Source: Myxococcota bacterium (lineage in GTDB: Bacteria; Myxococcota; Polyangia; GCA-2747355; JAKLHH01). Taken from it: a stretch of 8,387 nucleotides of DNA. The notes beneath the pieces were generated by a model. It worked only from the letters and a program-made list of their open reading frames with translations. It had not been told where the DNA came from and ran no database searches. Below are positions 5,226 through 8,387 of the stretch, in pieces. The stretch's first letter is position 1; each line of letters opens with the position of its first letter. Location of the stretch: the NCBI GenBank assembly GCA_022710245.1, contig JAKLHH010000272.1, forward strand, positions 1-8,387, given 5' to 3'. The position numbers were made by a program, and so were the translations under genes.

Positions 5226-6394
5226 CAGAAGGTCCCCTGCAGGGTCAGGCCGCCCCCGCCCGCGCCGGCGACCGGCGTCACGCGGACCGATCGTGCCGGA
5301 CCTCGCGCGCTGCGCTGATACTGCGGCGGCACGTCGTCGTCGACGCGGTGAGGGAGCCCAAGGCTCTCGCGGAGCCGCTGGTTGTGGGTCGCCGCGAGCT
5401 GGTAGGTCTGCTCGGCCGAGGTCGGGAACGGGTTGATCGCCGCGGCGACGATCACCGCCGCGAGCCCGAGGGTGCTGAGCGAGACGCCGGTCCAGAGGAG
5501 CGCCGGCGCACCGCCCGGCGCGTGGTCGATGCACTCGCCGCTCAGGCTCTGGCCGCGGCAGATCCCCTTCGGGTGTCCGAGGCCGCCGATGGTCGCCATG
5601 GTGGCGCCGCCGAGCATCGCGAGCCAGCCGGGGATCTGCAGCGCGCGCTTGGCGACCCGGCGCTTCTGGTAGTAGCGCGCGTGATCCGGGCGGCCGACGG
5701 CCTCGAAGAAGCGCTGCGGCTCCAGCGGATTCGCGTCGGATCCAAGGTAGGGCGCGCCCCAGTGGCCGCTGAGGACTCCGCTGTAGACGTGGAAGACGGC
5801 GAAGCGGTTGAAGCCCACGTGCCGCCGCTGGTACTCGGACTCCTTCGCCTTGCGCTGCGGATCCGTCTGGCCCGAGTCCTTGAGCACGGCCGAGACCGCG
5901 GCGGACGCCTCGCCGGAGACGCCGGCGCCAGCGTCCCTGGTGCGGGCGGAGAGCGGGGCGCCGCGTGTGACGCTGAAGGCGCCGAGGGTCTTGCCACCCC
6001 GGTCGTAGAGGGTGGCGACGGCGGTCGGCCCGCTGGCGCCGGGGAAGGTCCGGATCACCAGGACGACCTTCACCGGGAGCCCCGCGGCGCGCTTGACCAG
6101 CGACGGGTCGTCGAGGCCGCGGACCTCGCCGAGGCCGGCGGCGTCCATCACCAGGCTCGCGCGGCCGCTGGCGCGGAGCGCTGTGATCAGCGCTGCCGCG
6201 GCGCTCGCGGCCTCCGGATCGACGCCTGCCGCGGCGATGAGCACCGCGGGCTGCCCGGCGGGGAGATGGCTCCCGGCCGCGGGACCCGGGAAGCTCGCGG
6301 CCCAGGTGCCGTCGGCGAGGGCGCGCCCGGCCAGGCTGACGACCGAGGTGACGACGAGGGTCAAGAGAAAGACGAAGCGCATGGTGCGTCTCAT
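5225..6394 (-). CDS. Envelope protein with two predicted membrane helices (389 aa), function unknown
   Basis: Seen: signal peptide MRRTMRFVFLLTLVVTSVVS continuing to ALA (1-27). An N-terminal alpha/beta region (about 48-150) has strands VLIAAAG, ASLVMDAAG and VKVVLVIRTF, reminiscent of the CsgG/TolB-N-like fold in other delta-proteobacterial envelope proteins (fold guess only). The middle region contains FHVYSGVL (201-208), LGSDANP (217-223) and RFFEAVGRPDHARYY (228-242), followed by hydrophobic helices at about 254-273 and 296-320. QLAATHNQRLRESLGL (332-347) comes next, then a Gly-rich end with alternating residues finishing in Phe. The 'F-x-x-x-GRPD' plus 'N-x-x-LR-x-x-LGL' arrangement is, from memory, seen in uncharacterised Myxococcota proteins. 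Start: an upstream in-frame ATG at 6469 lies inside the preceding gene; ATG 6394 has AAGGAG 6 bases away and begins the signal peptide. It follows the Cys-rich gene by 35 bp and overlaps the protease start by one base. Confidence 0.88.
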   Translation of the reverse strand: MRRTMRFVFLLTLVVTSVVSLAGRALADGTWAASFPGPAAGSHLPAGQPAVLIAAAGVDPEAASAAAALITALRASGRASLVMDAAGLGEVRGLDDPSLVKRAAGLPVKVVLVIRTFPGASGPTAVATLYDRGGKTLGAFSVTRGAPLSARTRDAGAGVSGEASAAVSAVLKDSGQTDPQRKAKESEYQRRHVGFNRFAVFHVYSGVLSGHWGAPYLGSDANPLEPQRFFEAVGRPDHARYYQKRRVAKRALQIPGWLAMLGGATMATIGGLGHPKGICRGQSLSGECIDHAPGGAPALLWTGVSLSTLGLAAVIVAAAINPFPTSAEQTYQLAATHNQRLRESLGLPHRVDDDVPPQYQRSARGPARSVRVTPVAGAGGGGLTLQGTF

Positions 6395-6429
6395 GGTCGG
6401 CTCCTTCGATGCTTCAAGAACTTGGGTGC

Positions 6430-7107
6430 TCAGTAGCCGCTGCTCGACTTGCAGGACCCGTACTTGCAACTGGTCCCGGACTCACACTTGTGGTTGCAGG
6501 TCCCGCAGTGCTCGTTGCTCTCGGAGAGGATCGCGCAGTAGTCGCCGCAGCGGCTCCACTCGTAGCCGAAGACGCTGCTGCACGTCGCGCAGCTGCCCTG
6601 CCGGCAGAACCCGTCCCCGGTGCACTTCTTCCCGCAGGCGCCGCAGTTCTGGTCGTCGGTCTGCGTGTCGACGCAGCGACCGGAGCAGCGGGCCTTGCTG
6701 CCGCACTGGATGTCCTCCTCGCAGACGCTGTCGACGCAGGCTCCCTCGCACTCCTTGCCGCAGGTCCCGCAGTTGAACGGGTCGTCGGGGCGGCGGCAGG
6801 TTGCCCCGCACTGCTCCTGGCTGCCGCAGGTGTCGGCGCAGACGCCCGCGTTGCAGACCTGCCCGTCGCTGCAAGCGACGCCGCAGCCGCCGCAGTGCTG
6901 CGGGTCGGCGCGCGGGTCGACGCAGACGTCCCCGCAGACCGCCCAGCCCTGGAGCAGGCAGCGGCAGTTGGTCTGCGGGGCATCACAGACGGGGATGGTG
7001 TTGCGGTTCTGGTCCGGCGCGCAGGCGACGCCAGCCACCGCGAGGCCCAGGCCGAGGCCGAGGGTCAGCGCGGGGAGGATCACGGGGAGGGTGGCTCGCA
7101 GGCTCAT
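6430..7107 (-). CDS. Cys-rich Stig1-like repeat lipoprotein
   Basis: 225-aa predicted exported protein with 35 cysteines. A signal peptide (1-28) ends GVAC, so Cys29 may be lipidated, although position -3 is Gly rather than Leu/Val. Four tandem repeats follow at about 58-90, 100-129, 141-173 and 187-219, each with spacing C-x3-C-x8/9-C-x2-C-x3-C-x3/5-C-x4-C and typical text such as CVDPRADPQHCGGCGVAC. One more Cys lies 5-10 residues before each repeat. Stig1-like Cys-rich repeats of the form C-V-D-x-x-x-D-x-x-N/H-C-G-x-C-G are common in large secreted proteins of Polyangia-type myxobacteria; their function is unknown, and a disulphide-stiffened surface or adhesive role is a guess. Start ATG 7107 has AGGAA 6 bases upstream. 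It is first in an operon with the 389-aa protein and the protease. No convincing promoter was found just upstream. Confidence 0.9.
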   Translation of the reverse strand: MSLRATLPVILPALTLGLGLGLAVAGVACAPDQNRNTIPVCDAPQTNCRCLLQGWAVCGDVCVDPRADPQHCGGCGVACSDGQVCNAGVCADTCGSQEQCGATCRRPDDPFNCGTCGKECEGACVDSVCEEDIQCGSKARCSGRCVDTQTDDQNCGACGKKCTGDGFCRQGSCATCSSVFGYEWSRCGDYCAILSESNEHCGTCNHKCESGTSCKYGSCKSSSGY

Positions 7108-7183
7108 GGTCGGTTCCTGGTGGTTGTCCCACCCCTGGTTCCTCGACCGCGGGCCAGGTCGCAGCGGAATCAGTCTCCTGATC

Positions 7184-7324
7184 GTGCAGACGGAGGCCGA
7201 GCTCCGCCGCGGCCCGAAGACTGCTGCAGCGCGCGTTCAGGGTGCCTGGTTCAAGGCGGGCGAGGTCGCCCTCGACGAGGGGCGCCACGATGAGGCGGCG
7301 GAGGCCTTCCGCAAGTCGTGCTGA
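7184..7324 (+). pseudogene. Possible TPR-gene remnant (46 codons, plus strand)
   Basis: This is the only plus-strand frame that reads like protein outside the antisense of another gene. From GTG 7184 to TGA 7322-7324 it encodes 46 residues; the last 27 include WFKAGEVALDEG and DEAAEAFRKS, matching the TPR pattern (aromatic at 4, Gly at 8, Gly at 15, Ala at 20, aromatic at 24). The stop comes right after this single unit and 12 bp before the convergent 318-aa gene. There is no good ribosome site before GTG 7184; ATG 7104 is in frame upstream but lies on the start codon of the Cys-rich gene. It may be the tail of a decayed TPR protein gene, a real small protein, or chance in GC-rich DNA. Confidence 0.3.
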
Positions 7325-7336
7325 CTCTCGGCGAAG

Positions 7337-8293
7337 TCAGTCGTAGACGGCGCGGAAGCGGAGCGGTGCCTTGACGAGTATCCCGAAGTCGACGAGGTCA
7401 GGCGCATCGCGCAACGCGCCGTAGCGCGCGAAGAGCGCGAGGAACCCGATAGAGAAGAACAGCCGCACGGCACCGCCATGGAACGCTCGTCCTTCCGCGA
7501 GCTCCACCAGGTAGCCCGCGTCCACCCCGACGGGCCCTGCGCCACCGACGACGCCGACCGTCATCCGCGACGCCTTGCGGTGCCAGTCGTAGACGCCATC
7601 CATCACACCCCCGAGGAAGAAGGGATGGCGCCACAGTCCCGCGCTCACCTCGCCGCCCAGGTTGAAGGCGGTGTCGCCGCCCAGCGTCTTGGCGCCCCCT
7701 AGGGTCAGCCCCGGGTGAACGAAGATGTGCCTCCGAGGCACCGTGATCCACGATCGTAGACCCCGCTCAGCCGCCACCTCCGTCGTCACATACGCGGCCG
7801 CCGCCGGATGAAACGAGCGCCTCTCCCTCTCGATTTTCGCGAGCGCGAGCCGTCGCGCCTCGTCCTGGCGCTTGCTCAGCTCGGCCATCAGGTGGAGTCG
7901 CGCCCCGTCGTTCGTGAGCAGGTCCCGGATCTGAGCCGTGCAGACCTCCAGGTCGGCCGCGCTCTCCGCTAGCTCGAGGGCCTGTCCAACCGCGAGCTGA
8001 TTGTAGGCGCGGCCGCGCGCGGTGAGACCACGCCCGCGCGGGATGAAGAGAAGTATCTCGGAGGGGCCCTTCAGCCATGCGCAGAAGGCTGCTCCACATC
8101 GGTAGGCACGCCGCCCGGACGCTTGACACAGGTGGTCGTGCAGGTAGTCCAGCTCCAGTCGCCCGAGGGCGTAGACGGACTCCGCGTCGGCTGCGTCCGA
8201 GTGCGGTGGTGGATCCTGCGCCTCGGCCGAGGTGGGTAACATCCAGAGCGCAGACAGGGCAGCCAGCGGGAGCAGTCCTCGCGGCGACGCCAT
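7337..8293 (-). CDS. Secreted protein with possible outer-membrane beta-barrel C-terminus (318 aa)
   Basis: No named family recognised. Seen: signal peptide (1-25, cleavage likely after AEA). A helical N-terminal half (about 36-180) has four cysteines (56, 66, 71, 118) and a charged, coiled-coil-like stretch (137-160, SKRQDEARRLALAKIERERR). The C-terminal half (about 186-318) alternates short hydrophobic strands and glycines, such as HIFVHPGLTLGGAK, FNLGGEVSAGLW, MTVGVVGGAGPVGVDAGYLV and GAVRLFFSIGF, as in small outer-membrane barrels. It ends FRAVYD rather than with a terminal aromatic, so barrel insertion is uncertain. Start: GTG 8296 is in frame, but ATG 8293 has better spacing to AAGGAG, and its A is shared with the stop of the upstream gene (TGATG). 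It is probably translationally coupled to that gene. Confidence 0.85.
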   Translation of the reverse strand: MASPRGLLPLAALSALWMLPTSAEAQDPPPHSDAADAESVYALGRLELDYLHDHLCQASGRRAYRCGAAFCAWLKGPSEILLFIPRGRGLTARGRAYNQLAVGQALELAESAADLEVCTAQIRDLLTNDGARLHLMAELSKRQDEARRLALAKIERERRSFHPAAAAYVTTEVAAERGLRSWITVPRRHIFVHPGLTLGGAKTLGGDTAFNLGGEVSAGLWRHPFFLGGVMDGVYDWHRKASRMTVGVVGGAGPVGVDAGYLVELAEGRAFHGGAVRLFFSIGFLALFARYGALRDAPDLVDFGILVKAPLRFRAVYD

Positions 8294-8387
8294 CACCGCT
8301 CCTTCTTGCCGCTCGGCAGATACAACGCGGTCGTCCCTGTGTCCGCGTCGTCCGGTGACAGCTCGAGCACCTTCTCCTCGGCGCCCG
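8293..8387 (-). CDS. C-terminal end of an unidentified gene (5' part outside window)
   Basis: The frame is open from the window edge to TGA at 8295-8293, giving 30 residues (beginning GAEEKVLELSPDD and ending LPSGKKER). The other two minus frames are also open here, so the frame is chosen by composition (acidic then basic protein-like text) and by the TGATG overlap with the next start codon, the same arrangement as at 5225. Too short to identify. The sequence carries its neighbour's ribosome site (AAGGAG) inside its last codons. Confidence 0.55.
   Translation of the reverse strand, partial: GAEEKVLELSPDDADTGTTALYLPSGKKER

Noticed and set aside
5226..5534. N-terminal extension of the protease frame
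   Set aside because: It lies within the upstream gene, has Arg/Pro-rich text, and would bury the signal peptide that starts at ATG 5225.
5171..6436. 421-codon plus-strand open frame
   Set aside because: Antisense across two well-supported genes; composition is repetitive Arg/Ala/Asp/Gly.
7136..7150. GG-N10-GC on the plus strand before the TPR-like frame
   Set aside because: Only the GG and GC dinucleotides match; flanking bases do not fit the consensus.
7233..7247. GG-N10-GC on the minus strand (AGGCACC, then ACGC) upstream of the Cys-rich operon as a fourth sigma-54 promoter
   Set aside because: The -12 block lacks TTGC or TGC, and the site is over 120 bp from the start; GG-N10-GC alone is frequent at this GC content.
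7298..7312. Small hairpin GCGGA-GGCCT-TCCGC as terminator of the 318-aa gene
   Set aside because: Only 5-bp arms, no T-tract, and expected by chance in this GC-rich stretch.

Overview
The window is very GC-rich. Every confident gene lies on the minus strand, so gene order in the direction of transcription runs from high to low coordinates. Strong GGAGG-type ribosome sites, several signal peptides and lipoproteins, a PEGA domain, Stig1-like cysteine repeats and -24/-12 (sigma-54) promoters together suggest a Myxococcota or other delta-proteobacterial chromosome. This assignment is an inference from gene style, not from a marker gene. I see no rRNA, tRNA, CRISPR array, transposase or integrase.

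Layout in transcription order. (A) 8387-7337: the last 30 codons of an unidentified gene, coupled by a TGATG stop/start overlap to a secreted 318-aa protein with a beta-rich C-terminal half that may be an outer-membrane barrel. (B) 7336-7108: a 229-bp gap containing, on the plus strand, a short open frame that reads like one TPR unit and may be a gene remnant. (C) 7107-4392: a compact three-gene operon: a lipoprotein with four regular Cys-rich repeats, a 389-aa envelope protein with two predicted membrane helices, and a secreted trypsin-like (HtrA-type) protease with a PEGA-like tail in place of PDZ domains. The last two genes overlap by one base (TGATG). (D) 4391-4166: a 226-bp gap with a hairpin, two inverted repeats and an excellent sigma-54 promoter, leading to a secreted 323-aa protein of unknown function. 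(E) 3193-3014: a second sigma-54 promoter with a perfect 15-bp inverted repeat upstream, leading to a secreted 548-aa protein of unknown function. (F) 1366-1182: a third sigma-54 promoter leading to a small 154-aa lipoprotein. (G) 716-605: two adjacent REP-like palindromes, then a PAP2-type membrane phosphatase that runs off the window at base 1.

Nearly everything encoded here is predicted to be exported or membrane-bound, so this looks like a cell-envelope locus. Three consecutive transcription units (D, E, F) each have a -24/-12 promoter at a sensible distance from the start codon, and each has inverted repeats near where an enhancer-binding activator would bind. I infer that these three genes are co-regulated by sigma-54 and one or more activators encoded elsewhere. 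No stretch longer than about 230 bases lacks a gene.
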